Shown one piece after another: positions 9,131-17,487 of a stretch of 64,000 nt of DNA; the first letter of the stretch is position 1, and the number at the start of each line of letters is the position of its first letter. The notes beneath the pieces were generated by a model. That model ran no database searches. It saw nothing but the letters and a program-made list of their open reading frames with translations, and was not told the DNA's origin. The translations under genes and the position numbers were made by a program. Source of the stretch: Streptomyces sp. SAI-135 (GTDB lineage Bacteria; Actinomycetota; Actinomycetes; Streptomycetales; Streptomycetaceae); NCBI RefSeq assembly GCF_029893805.1, contig NZ_JARXYP010000002.1, forward strand, positions 2,914,001 through 2,978,000, in the 5' to 3' direction.

Positions 9131-12099
9131 GCTCGGTTCTCCGCCTGGGCTTCGGGGGCGGTTGGGGCGCCGGGGCGGTCAAGGACAGCCAGGACGCGCA
9201 GCAGGGGGCGGCCGGTGGTGTGCAACTGGTCCAGCAGCCGCGCCAGTTCGTCGGCGGTCTCCTCGACGAGGCGTTCGCGGCGGCCCGAGAGGCCGGGGAG
9301 CAGCGAGTCGGTGCGCCACTGGGCGACGTGATCGCGATAAGTGGCGAGAGGTTGGCTGATCGTCTCCTCCCACTCGGCCCGCCCGGCGTCCAGGTGGGCG
9401 CGGGCAGCGGCGACGGCGGCCGGGACGAGGGCCTGGAGACGGGCCGGGTCGGCCGGCCCGCCGGTGCGGGCGAGCCTCGGGCCGACTTTCGCGTCGCGCA
9501 GCGCGTCCGCCATGGGACGCACCTCGGGCGTGCCTTCGGTGCCCAGGCTGGTTACGGCCATCCAGCGCACGACGGTGGGACGGCCCAGGGCGTTGGAGTG
9601 GATGCCCTGGACTAGGAACACCGGGCCGTCGACGTGCGGGGTGGTGATGACCGGGGCCTCCTGCCGACCGAACTCGACGAGGACCTTGTCCGTCAGCCAC
9701 TCCACCACCGGGTGGATGTCGGTGAGGAAGGAGACCTCCGGCCACATCGTGGTGCTGCTTTCCCGGGCCTCGGTGAGCTTGCGCTGCGCGAGGGCGCGGT
9801 CGAAGGTGACCAGCATCCGCTCGGCGACCCGCTGCTCCTTCAGGTAGGACGGCGGCAGGGCCTTGAGGCGGTGAAGCAGGTCGGGGGCCATGGCCGGGGA
9901 CAGCGAGAAGTACGCGCCGCCCTTGGCGTCGGTGCCGGACGACAGACCGACGAGGTCCTCGGCACGCTCTTCGTAGACCTCGTCGAGAGCGGTGGAGACG
10001 AAGGCGGCCGTGTCCCCCTCAAAGAGGGAGATCTGCTCGGCGCGTGCGGGCAGTTCCTGCTCGGTGACGGTGTCGACCTGACCGAACAGGTCAGCGAGGG
10101 CGGTGTCGGCGGCCGGGTCGGGCTCCAGGAAGTCCTCGACGGTGCCGCCTTTGACCAGTTCCCTGATAAGCCGGCGTTCCTCCTCCTCGGCCCGGTAGAA
10201 ACCGGACACGGCCTCGGCGGTGCCGTCCAGTTTGTGGGCCTCCTCCTCGCGGCGGAGCAGCTTCTCCGCGACCGTGCGGTCGTCCTTGGCGCCGGGGACG
10301 GCCGAGGTGAGGATCAGCGCGCGGAACTGGGGCTCGTACTTCTGCCCGTACCGGTCGATACGGCCGTTGCGCTGCTCGATGCGGATCAGCGACCACGGGA
10401 TGTCGTAGTGGATCAGGTGGTGGCACTGGCGGTGCAGGTTGACGCCCTCGGAGGCGACGTCGCCGGTGAACAGCAGCCGGACCGGGGTGTCGGCGAGGCC
10501 GAACGCCTCCAGGACGTCGCCCTGTTCGTCGTCGCTGAGGCCGCCGTGCATCACGGCCACGGCCTTGGCCGTGCCGTCGGCCGCGACCGGGAAGCCCAGT
10601 CGGGCGGGGACGACCTGAGCGAGCCAGGTGAGGGTGCGGACGCGCTCGGAGAAGACCACCGCCCGGGTGGTGGACCGGGGACCGACACCGATCTCCTTCA
10701 ACTGCCCGACGAGCGCGTCGAGTTTGGCGGAGTCGCCGGGGGCGGTACCGTCGCCCATGCCGTTGATGATCTCCCGCAGCCGGGCCAGTGCCGCCTGCTC
10801 GGCAGCGATGGCCGGGTCGGGCCCCAGCCCCTTCTCACCGGCCTTACGGACGCGGTCGGCGAGTGAGGTGACGCGCTTGTCGACCGTCTCGCCGAGAGCG
10901 ACGTGGGAGGACAGGAACGTCTTCAGTAGCTGGTAGGCGAAGAGCTGCTCGGTTGCGACGGAGGTACGGTCCTCGCTGGCCGAGCCGAACTCCGTGCTCG
11001 TCCGCGCGGTGGGCAGCCAGTACTCGGTCAGCTCGGTGAAGATCCGCTCCTCCGCCTCGGTGGCGGCGCAGTGGAGGGAGACCGTGGGGCCTCGGTCGGG
11101 CCACTCGGTGCCCATCTCGTCGCGCACCTCGGGACTGATCTTGGTGCGCCGGATGTAGAGGTGGCCGAGGTCCGCCTCGGGGTCGTAGTCGTCGCGGTCG
11201 GCGATGGCAGCCGGGTCGAGCAGGGAGATCAGGTCGGCGAAGGAGCGCTTGTCGCCATTGTGCGGGGTCGCGCTGGCGAGTAGCAGGGCGTCGGTGCGCG
11301 GGGCGAGGGTCTCGGCGAGGGCGCGGCGCTGGCTGCCCGGGTTGATTAGGTTGTGGGACTCGTCGATCACGACGGCGTCCCAGCGGATGCGCTCCAGATG
11401 GTGCCGGTACTGGCCGATGTTCTTGAGCGTGTCCACAGAGATGATCACGCGCTTGTAATGAGTGAACGGGTTCCGCCCCGCCGGGAGCTCGCGCTGGACG
11501 CGCTGGATGCCGAGCGAGTCGAGCCGCACGAGCGGGATCGAGAAACGGGTCCACAGTTCGTGCTGGAACTGTTCCAGGATGCTCTGCGGTGTCACGACCA
11601 GGATGCGCTCGCCCCGGCCGCGGCGGATGAGTTCCGCGAGGGTCAGGCCGATCTCCAGCGTCTTACCGAGGCCCACGACGTCGGCGATCAGAACCCTGGG
11701 GCGGAGGTTGCGCATGGACAGGGCGAGCTCGGCCGGGCGCTGCTGGTAGACCAGCGGGTCCAGCAGGAAGCGGTCCGCGAGGGCGAGCCCCCGCTCCGAC
11801 TGCGGCAGCGGCGTCTTGCGCAGAACGGCTTCGAGGAAGAGGCGGCTGCGCCGGAAGTACGACGAGGTGTCGGGGACCAAGCGGGTTTTCTCCGGGTCGA
11901 GCAGTTCGACCGTGTCGATCCCGCTGAAGAAGACTGCTTCCTCGTCCCGGACGAACTCGGACACGCCGACCGCTTCGATCCGCTCACCGTCATGCTCGGT
12001 CGTGATGGTGTTGCGGACCAGCCACTCCTCGTCCCGTACAAGGATCTGCGCTCCCGGCGGGAACCGAGTCCCGTCCTGCGTCGCCCCCTGGTCGGTCAC
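9127..12099 (-). CDS. SNF2-like DEAD/DEAH helicase, putative anti-phage
   Basis: About 990 residues. Two RecA-like domains are visible: Walker A VVGLGKT near residues 141-147, Walker B-like VIDESHNL near 245, motif III SATPHNG near 277, a helicase C-terminal domain with QRNGRIDRYGQ (motif VI) near 577, then a long C-terminal region of unknown fold. This is the SNF2/RapA-like type used in DISARM (DrmD) and related systems. I prefer the GTG at 12099, preceded by GAAGGGG; a GTG at 12180 would add 27 residues that contain a repeated PRDC segment and lack a ribosome site. The stop overlaps the methylase start. The kinase gene lies just upstream on the same strand and may be cotranscribed. Confident as helicase; subfamily assignment needs a profile search. 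Confidence 0.88.
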   Translation of the reverse strand: MTDQGATQDGTRFPPGAQILVRDEEWLVRNTITTEHDGERIEAVGVSEFVRDEEAVFFSGIDTVELLDPEKTRLVPDTSSYFRRSRLFLEAVLRKTPLPQSERGLALADRFLLDPLVYQQRPAELALSMRNLRPRVLIADVVGLGKTLEIGLTLAELIRRGRGERILVVTPQSILEQFQHELWTRFSIPLVRLDSLGIQRVQRELPAGRNPFTHYKRVIISVDTLKNIGQYRHHLERIRWDAVVIDESHNLINPGSQRRALAETLAPRTDALLLASATPHNGDKRSFADLISLLDPAAIADRDDYDPEADLGHLYIRRTKISPEVRDEMGTEWPDRGPTVSLHCAATEAEERIFTELTEYWLPTARTSTEFGSASEDRTSVATEQLFAYQLLKTFLSSHVALGETVDKRVTSLADRVRKAGEKGLGPDPAIAAEQAALARLREIINGMGDGTAPGDSAKLDALVGQLKEIGVGPRSTTRAVVFSERVRTLTWLAQVVPARLGFPVAADGTAKAVAVMHGGLSDDEQGDVLEAFGLADTPVRLLFTGDVASEGVNLHRQCHHLIHYDIPWSLIRIEQRNGRIDRYGQKYEPQFRALILTSAVPGAKDDRTVAEKLLRREEEAHKLDGTAEAVSGFYRAEEEERRLIRELVKGGTVEDFLEPDPAADTALADLFGQVDTVTEQELPARAEQISLFEGDTAAFVSTALDEVYEERAEDLVGLSSGTDAKGGAYFSLSPAMAPDLLHRLKALPPSYLKEQRVAERMLVTFDRALAQRKLTEARESSTTMWPEVSFLTDIHPVVEWLTDKVLVEFGRQEAPVITTPHVDGPVFLVQGIHSNALGRPTVVRWMAVTSLGTEGTPEVRPMADALRDAKVGPRLARTGGPADPARLQALVPAAVAAARAHLDAGRAEWEETISQPLATYRDHVAQWRTDSLLPGLSGRRERLVEETADELARLLDQLHTTGRPLLRVLAVLDRPGAPTAPEAQAENRA

Positions 12100-12228
12100 C
12101 CGCGGCCCCTTCGTCTTCCCGTTCCACCTGCAATCACGTGGTCCTGCCGTCTTGCAGTCCCGCGGCCGCAAGTCTGTCACGGTGGAGGAAGGGCTCGTAA
12201 TGGCATCGGCGACGCGAGCCGGCGCGTC

Positions 12229-13431
12229 TCAGAAGCGCGCCTCCCGCGCGTATCCTGCGCGGATCCGCTCAGCGATCTGAAGGGGGGCAGGGAGTCGGAC
12301 GCCTGTGCTCCCACGGCTTCGGGACGAGCTCCCGTCCTGCCCGAGGACCGTCTTCCCCGGGACGGAGGGGCTGGCGCTCCCGGATTCCCAGCCGGGTTCG
12401 TCGTCGATGTCGGCGGGCTGCTCCGCCCCGGCCGGTACCGCCATGACCGCCTGCTCGTCGTCCTCCACCGCCGCCGGGTCGACGGCGGTGGGCGTGTAGG
12501 CAGGGGCGTCGGCCCCCGGTGTGGGCCCGGGGACCGACGCGGGGAGCTGTGGCACGACGATCTCGGGCGTCAGGTCGGTGAGGCGGTATTTGGCCTGGAG
12601 AGCGGTCAGGCCCTGGTCGTGGATGATCCGCACAAGCCGCTCGATGACCTCGGGCAGGGCGGGCCGGGCGCCGGGGTCCGGCGCGAGCATGTCTGTGACC
12701 AGGGGCCCGAGCTCCGGTGGCAAGTCCGTCAGGTCGGGAGGGGTCGCCAGGTCCTCGATCTTCAGAGCGACGGCCTGCCAGGTGGGTCCCTCGTACGGGT
12801 AGTGTCCGGTCGCGGCGAACAGCAGCACCGCGCCCAGCGCGTAGACGTCGGCGGACTGGTCCAGCTGGTGCTCGCCCCGGGCCTGCTCCGGCGGCATGCA
12901 TAGCACGCTGCCGACGACGTAGCCGGTCGCCGTCAGGGTGGTGCGGCGCTCGGCGAGCACCGCGAGACCGAAGTCGATCACCTTGGGGCCATAGCGGGAC
13001 AGCAGGATGTTCTGCGGCTTGAGGTCACGGTGGAGCAGCCCCGCGTCGTGCACGGTGCCGAGGCCCTCCGCCAGCAGCGCGCCGAGGCTGGCGGTCTCGG
13101 CGAGCGGGAGGGGGCCGTGCTCGGTGACGAAGGTGCGCAAATCCGGTCCGGGGACGTACTCCACGGCGAGCCAAGGCTGATCAGCGTCCGCATCGGCTCC
13201 CACGAAGGCAGCGACGAACGGCCCGTAGACCGTGCGGAGGCTGTCCACCTCGGATAGGAAGCGCGCGCGGGTGTCCTCGTCGAGGACGGAAGGCTTGATG
13301 ACCTTCACGGCGGCCTGGTGGCCGGCCGCGGACTCGCCGAGAAACACCTGCCCCATGCCGCCGGCCCCGATTCGGCAGACGAGGGCGAAGCCCCCGATCT
13401 CCTTGGGGTCCTCGTCCCTCAGTGGTTCCAC
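12229..13431 (-). CDS. Ser/Thr protein kinase (Hanks type), soluble
   Basis: 400 residues. Glycine loop IGAGGMGQVFLG at 21-32, ATP-binding lysine in AVKVI (K43), catalytic loop HRDLKPQN at 134-141, DFG at 153-155, and a GSVLCMPPEQ activation segment. After residue 280 comes a Pro/Ala-rich tail; no membrane segment or PASTA repeats are visible, so it is probably cytoplasmic. GTG start at 13431 because GGGGGAGG lies nine bases upstream; a longer reading to 13614 adds residues without family similarity. It leads the helicase-methylase genes. Kinases take part in some phage defence systems (PglW, Stk2), so a role as sensor or effector here is plausible but inferred; general Streptomyces kinases look the same. 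Confidence 0.9.
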   Translation of the reverse strand: MEPLRDEDPKEIGGFALVCRIGAGGMGQVFLGESAAGHQAAVKVIKPSVLDEDTRARFLSEVDSLRTVYGPFVAAFVGADADADQPWLAVEYVPGPDLRTFVTEHGPLPLAETASLGALLAEGLGTVHDAGLLHRDLKPQNILLSRYGPKVIDFGLAVLAERRTTLTATGYVVGSVLCMPPEQARGEHQLDQSADVYALGAVLLFAATGHYPYEGPTWQAVALKIEDLATPPDLTDLPPELGPLVTDMLAPDPGARPALPEVIERLVRIIHDQGLTALQAKYRLTDLTPEIVVPQLPASVPGPTPGADAPAYTPTAVDPAAVEDDEQAVMAVPAGAEQPADIDDEPGWESGSASPSVPGKTVLGQDGSSSRSRGSTGVRLPAPLQIAERIRAGYAREARF

Positions 13432-13685
13432 AATGCTGTGCCTCCCCCTTGTGGCCTGTACGCGCCGCTGCGGACGAGAGGCGAGCTGGACCAGGATCAG
13501 TGTATGCAAGGCCTGGGGTTTCCCTGCGCTGCTTACGTCACCGAGCCCCCGACAGCGGACTCGGCGGAACGCCGTTGTCCGCTTATGGCCTCTGCTCTTG
13601 CCACCGAATTTCATGGATCAGGCCAACCGACTGCGGGGGTGATCGCTACGGTGTTAACCGCAGAGCGAAGAGGGGACCTCGATCC
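13432..13685. promoter_or_regulatory. Divergent promoter region, kinase / GmrSD-like gene
   Basis: A 254-bp gap between the two divergent genes of the island must hold the promoters for the kinase-helicase-methylase set and for the DUF262-DUF1524 gene. I see the kinase ribosome site (GGGGGAGG, complement) at its left edge and GAGGGGA near 13673 for the right-hand gene, but no clear operator. Confidence 0.4.
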
Positions 13686-15536
13686 ATGAGAGCAGACACG
13701 GTCGACCTGCGTCGGATCTTCGGCAGGGACATCCGTTACACGGTGCCGCTGTTCCAGAGGCCGTATGTGTGGAACCGGGACGACAACTGGTCAGCTCTGT
13801 GGGAGGACATTCGCCGCACCGTCGAGCGGGCCGAGCAGGCGGCCCTGACCGGCGATACGGTGGCTCCGCACTTTCTCGGCGCGGTTGTGTTCGACGAGAC
13901 GCCGTACCTTTCGTCAAGTCTGGAGACTCGGCAGGTCATTGACGGCCAGCAGCGCCTCACAACTCTGCAGTTGTTCCTGTTCGCGGCCCGCCTGTCGGCG
14001 GCGGCACTCAACCATGAGCGGTCCGTGCGGCTGCTGAGCAAGTTCCTGGAGAACGACGAGGACCTGTTCGACCGCGTCCAACACCCCGATCACCTCTACA
14101 AGGTGTGGCCGACCAACGCGGACCGTGACGAATTCCGCACCGTCATGCGCGGTCAGGGCGGGGCAGGACGGTTCGCCGAAGCCATCACCTACTTCAAGCA
14201 GGAGATCGACGCCTGGCTGGCAGAAGCCGCCGAACCGGAGGAGCGGCTAGGGACGCTGGTGCAGACCCTGCGTGAACAGTTGCGCCTGGTCATCATCGAT
14301 CTGGAAAAGCACGACGACGCTCAGGTCGTCTTCGAGACGCTGAACAGCCGTGGTACACCGCTGGAGCACGCGGATCTGATCAAGAACCTTCTGTTCCGTG
14401 ACGCGGAACGCGCCGGCGCGGACATCGACCGGCTCTACAAAACGTATTGGGCTCCCTTCGACCAGGACGAATGGCGCACGGAACAGACGACTGGCCGCAT
14501 TACGCGAAGCCGCCTCGACGTGTTCCTGACGTACTGGCTGACGATGCGAACACAGCGGGAGTTCACCGCCTCCGCCCTGTTCAAGGAGTTCGAGCGCTGG
14601 CTGCTCTCGGCTGCCGTCCCTACGGAGGAGGTCTTCGCCGAACTAGCGCGGTACGCCGAGATCTACGACCTGATCGACGATTACCCGCAGCACGGCGTCG
14701 AGGGCCGGTTCTTCTATCGGATGAAGGTCCTTCAGACCTCCACTCCGATGCCCCTGCTTCTTCTCCTGTACGGCCTGGACGAGTCCGTGCTGCCCCCTGA
14801 GCGTCGTCGACGAACGATCCGTGCTATCGACAGCTACCTCGTTCGCCGGGCGCTGCTCAATCTCAGCAACCGCGACCACAACAATGTCTTCCGTGACCTG
14901 GTCGCCGCTGCAGCCCGGCAGCCCGACCGCGCGGACGAGGCCGTCATCAAGGCCCTCTCGGCAATGCAGGGAGCCCACCGTCATTGGCCGAGCGACCATG
15001 AGTTCCGCGCTTCATTGGAACAGGACCCCATCTACACCCGCCTGTACCGCCGCGGCGTGCGCATCCTCCTGGAAGCGCTGGAGGACGAACTCCGCACCGA
15101 CCACACCGAACAGCTCGTCGTGCCCCTCGGCGAGCAGGCGGGCGCGAAGTTGACCATCGAACACGTCATGCCGCAAAGCTGGCGCGACAACTGGCCGCCC
15201 CTCGAAAACGATCCGTCTGAAGGATCCGACCGCGACGAACTGGTCCACACCCTCGGCAACTTGACCCTGGTCACTGCCCGCCTGAACCCGACCTTGGGAA
15301 ACATGGCCTGGGAAGACAAGCGGCAATGGCTCAGCAAGCACAGCCTGTTGCGTCTTACCCACGGCACCCTGCTCAGCGCACCACCGAACACCGACATCAG
15401 CGACTGGGCCGCCACCTGGGACGAGCACCGGATCCACGCACGTGGCTCCTACCTTGGCTCACTGTCTTTGAACATCTGGCCACACGCCGATGGCCTCCTC
15501 TCCGCTCCGCTTTCTGCCGACTGCGGCGACAAGTGA
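13686..15536 (+). CDS. DUF262-DUF1524 nuclease, GmrSD-like type IV restriction enzyme
   Basis: 616 residues. The N-terminal DUF262 carries VPLFQRPYVW near 20-29 and the intact DGQQRLTT motif at 86-93. A helical middle follows, then a C-terminal DUF1524 His-Me-type nuclease with IEHVMPQSW near residue 495 and the HTLGNLTL / LNPTLGNMAW segments between about 520 and 540, ending in a Lys-containing stretch. GmrSD-family enzymes are single-chain NTP-dependent endonucleases that cut glucosylated or otherwise modified phage DNA. ATG at 13686, GAGGGGA upstream. Divergent from the kinase, suggesting one regulated island. Both active-site motifs look intact, so it should be functional. Confidence 0.92.
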   Translation: MRADTVDLRRIFGRDIRYTVPLFQRPYVWNRDDNWSALWEDIRRTVERAEQAALTGDTVAPHFLGAVVFDETPYLSSSLETRQVIDGQQRLTTLQLFLFAARLSAAALNHERSVRLLSKFLENDEDLFDRVQHPDHLYKVWPTNADRDEFRTVMRGQGGAGRFAEAITYFKQEIDAWLAEAAEPEERLGTLVQTLREQLRLVIIDLEKHDDAQVVFETLNSRGTPLEHADLIKNLLFRDAERAGADIDRLYKTYWAPFDQDEWRTEQTTGRITRSRLDVFLTYWLTMRTQREFTASALFKEFERWLLSAAVPTEEVFAELARYAEIYDLIDDYPQHGVEGRFFYRMKVLQTSTPMPLLLLLYGLDESVLPPERRRRTIRAIDSYLVRRALLNLSNRDHNNVFRDLVAAAARQPDRADEAVIKALSAMQGAHRHWPSDHEFRASLEQDPIYTRLYRRGVRILLEALEDELRTDHTEQLVVPLGEQAGAKLTIEHVMPQSWRDNWPPLENDPSEGSDRDELVHTLGNLTLVTARLNPTLGNMAWEDKRQWLSKHSLLRLTHGTLLSAPPNTDISDWAATWDEHRIHARGSYLGSLSLNIWPHADGLLSAPLSADCGDK

Positions 15537-15548
15537 AGGTGGCGATGA

Positions 15549-15580
15549 GCACGTGGCGGGTTGATCATCCTGCCACGTGC
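15549..15580 (+). terminator. hairpin terminator after the GmrSD-like gene
   Basis: Twelve-base arms (GCACGTGGCGGG / CCTGCCACGTGC) with one G-U pair and an 8-nt loop lie 13 bases after the stop of the DUF262-DUF1524 gene. Confidence 0.65.
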
Positions 15581-16095
15581 AATACCCGCTACTAACCTCC
15601 GCTGTTCAGCGGAACGTGAGCTGACGCCCTGGCTGGCGAAACGAAGAAGAAGTCCAACGCCACCACAGTCTCCACGGTCACTCAGACCGTAACCTCTGCG
15701 CCGCAGAAGGTACAGCAGCCTTCATACAAGACGTCGACGGGCCGTGGACCATCTGTGGACCGGATAGGCATTCGAGCCTCCGTGAGGCCATGAGCAGCTG
15801 TTATTCGCGGACCCGAAACGGGCTCCGGAGTTGTATGCAGGCCCGAGGGCTCCGCGTCTCAACCCGTGCGACGCCATGGTAAATTATGCATTTTTTGCTA
15901 GATCCGCCGTCAATCGCGGCGCGCCTGCAACACAGGTCGCCCTGCAAGAATCGCTGACGCCACCGCAGGCCTCTTCGTCGAAACTGATGCCTCCCGCCTC
16001 TTCCACTGCGCGCTTGATGCAATCACTCAGCGAACGGACACTGCTGGCGCTTGCGCCGGGCACCCCGGGCAAAAGCTAGAAGCACTCAGACGCGA
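15581..16095. other. Intergenic region of lower GC, no convincing gene
   Basis: About 500 bases without a supported gene. It is less GC-rich than its surroundings (for example AAATTATGCATTTTTT near 15881). One open frame without start codon, about 15622-15793 (+), reads AGETKKKSNATTVSTVTQ and on to a stop, and looks like a remnant. A minus-strand frame at 15884-16072 could encode a 62-residue Cys-containing peptide (ISFDEEACGG) but has only a TTG start and no ribosome site. This is the junction between the defence-like genes and the core genome, so remnants of past insertion are plausible. Confidence 0.4.
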
Positions 16096-16098
16096 CAA

Positions 16099-16136
16099 AG
16101 GGCCCTGACTAGACAACAAGCCCAGGTCAGAGCCCT
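16099..16136 (-). terminator. rnpB terminator hairpin
   Basis: On the minus strand AGGGCTCTGAC and GTCAGGGCCCT form an 11-bp stem (one G-U pair) with a 16-nt loop, followed by TTTGT, directly 3' of the RNase P RNA. Confidence 0.7.
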
Positions 16137-16140
16137 AATG

Positions 16141-16557
16141 GCAGACGAGTCGGGCTGTACGCCGGGTTCTGTTCCGAGGGGGTCTCGCGAACCCCTCGGC
16201 GACGGCCATCCATCTAGGACCGGCGTTGCCGCCGGTCTCGTGCGGTCTACCCGGGGACTCGGGCGGGCAGCCCTCGAACGTCCCCGCAGAGCAGCCTGTC
16301 TCCAAGCCGCCCCTTTTGACCTTGCTCCGGGTGGGGTTTACCTAGCTGCTCAGGTCGCCCTGGGCACTGGTGGTCTCTTACACCGCCGTTTCACCCTTAC
16401 CGGGGACCGAAGTCCCCGGCGGTCTGTTTTCTGTGGCACTTTCCCGCGGGTCACCCCGGGTGGCCGTTAGCCATCACCCTGCCCTGTGGAGCCCGGACGT
16501 TCCTCGGGGAGCCCTCCAAGAGGGGACTCCACGCGGCCGTCCGCCCGGCTCGTCTGC
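16141..16557 (-). ncRNA. rnpB: RNase P RNA, bacterial class A
   Basis: The catalytic RNA of RNase P, which matures the 5' ends of tRNAs. Read on the minus strand it contains the universally conserved blocks: GAGGAACGTCCGGGCTCC, ACAGGGCAGGGTGATGGCTA, ACAGAAAACAGACCGC, GGTAAGGGTGAAACGG and, near the 3' end, GAACAGAACCCGGCGTAC. The ends GCAGACGAGCCGGGC and GCCCGACTCGTCTGC pair as helix P1, which fixes the limits at about 16557 and 16141 (about 417 nt). A -10-like TAACAT at 16568-16573 (complement) lies at the right distance for a start near 16560. The 5' 91 nt overlap the end of a DMT transporter gene. Confidence 0.97.
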
Positions 16558-17468
16558 CGTGGGGACCATGTTACCGGGGACTCGGCGCAGGCTGGTTCGG
16601 CGGTCACGCGGACCGGGCCCGCCGTGGCCAGGACCGAGCCCGTCAGGATCAGCGCGAAGGCCACGCCCACGCCGAGAGTCAGGGGCTCGGAAAGGAACAG
16701 GACGCCGGCCACGACCGCCACCGCCGGGTTGACGTACGTGATCACCGTCGCCCGCGTCGGGCCGACCTCCTTGATCAGTTCCAGGAAGGCCACGAACGCC
16801 ACCGCCGTGCAGATCACCCCCAGGCCCGCCAGTGCCGCCAGGACCGAGGAGGAAGGCATCGCGGAAGGCCAAGTCAGCGCCGCGCCCGGGGCGTAGACCA
16901 GGGCCGCCAGGGCCAGGCAGGGGGCCGTCAGCTGGAGGGACGGGATGTCCTTCAGCCAGCGTGCCGCTATCAGCGGGGCCGTGGCGTAGCCCACGACCGT
17001 CACCAGCACCTCCGCCATCGACTTCGCGTCGCCCCCGGCGAGGTGCGGAACGGTCAGGACCCCGACCCCGGCCAATCCCAGCGCCAGGCCCGTCAGCCGC
17101 CGGGCCCCCAGCCGTTCCGTGTCTCCGAAGAAGCGGGCCAGGAGGACGCCGACTATCGGTACGCCCGCTATCAGCAGGCCCGCCGTCGAGCTGGAGAGGT
17201 GGCGTTCCGCGTCCGTCAGCGTGTACCAGGGGCCCATGATCTCGATCACCGCGAAGGCCAGCATGGGCAGCCAGTGGGCTCGGACCGTGCGCGTCAGGCC
17301 GCCCTGCCTGATCGCGAACGGCAGCAGGAGCAGCGCGCCCAGGGCGCAGCGTACGAAGACCACCATCGTCGCCGACAGCGGGGCGTCCACCGCCACTTTG
17401 ATCATCAGGTAGGGGATGCCCCACACCACGCCCATCAGGGCGAACAGGAACCAGCCGCGTGCAGTCAT
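16467..17468 (-). CDS. DMT-superfamily EamA transporter
   Basis: 333 residues with about ten hydrophobic segments in two EamA repeats (starts GWFLFALMGVVWGIPYLMI; second repeat around PLIAARWLKDIPSLQL). EamA proteins export amino acids and other metabolites across the inner membrane. The preceding AraC gene ends 19 bp upstream, so the regulator probably controls the exporter. Odd: the last 30 residues, from RQTSRADGR on, are encoded by the 5' 91 bases of rnpB, because no stop codon occurs earlier in frame. That tail is polar and carries no family signal. ATG at 17468. Confidence 0.9.
   Translation of the reverse strand: MTARGWFLFALMGVVWGIPYLMIKVAVDAPLSATMVVFVRCALGALLLLPFAIRQGGLTRTVRAHWLPMLAFAVIEIMGPWYTLTDAERHLSSSTAGLLIAGVPIVGVLLARFFGDTERLGARRLTGLALGLAGVGVLTVPHLAGGDAKSMAEVLVTVVGYATAPLIAARWLKDIPSLQLTAPCLALAALVYAPGAALTWPSAMPSSSVLAALAGLGVICTAVAFVAFLELIKEVGPTRATVITYVNPAVAVVAGVLFLSEPLTLGVGVAFALILTGSVLATAGPVRVTAEPACAESPVTWSPRQTSRADGRVESPLGGLPEERPGSTGQGDG
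16568..16573 (-). promoter_or_regulatory. putative -10 box of rnpB
   Basis: TAACAT on the minus strand about 8-10 bases upstream of the inferred RNase P RNA 5' end. It lies inside the 3' part of the DMT transporter reading frame. No convincing -35 was found. Confidence 0.45.
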
Positions 17469-17487
17469 GCGGACATCGTCGGTGTCC

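Noticed and set aside
3623..13431. Calling the region a complete DISARM system
   Set aside because: No drmA, drmB or drmC homologue is visible in the window, and the helicase cannot be placed in the DrmD subfamily by eye.
15884..16072. 62-residue Cys-containing minus-strand ORF
   Set aside because: TTG start without a ribosome site and no recognisable family; kept only as a note.
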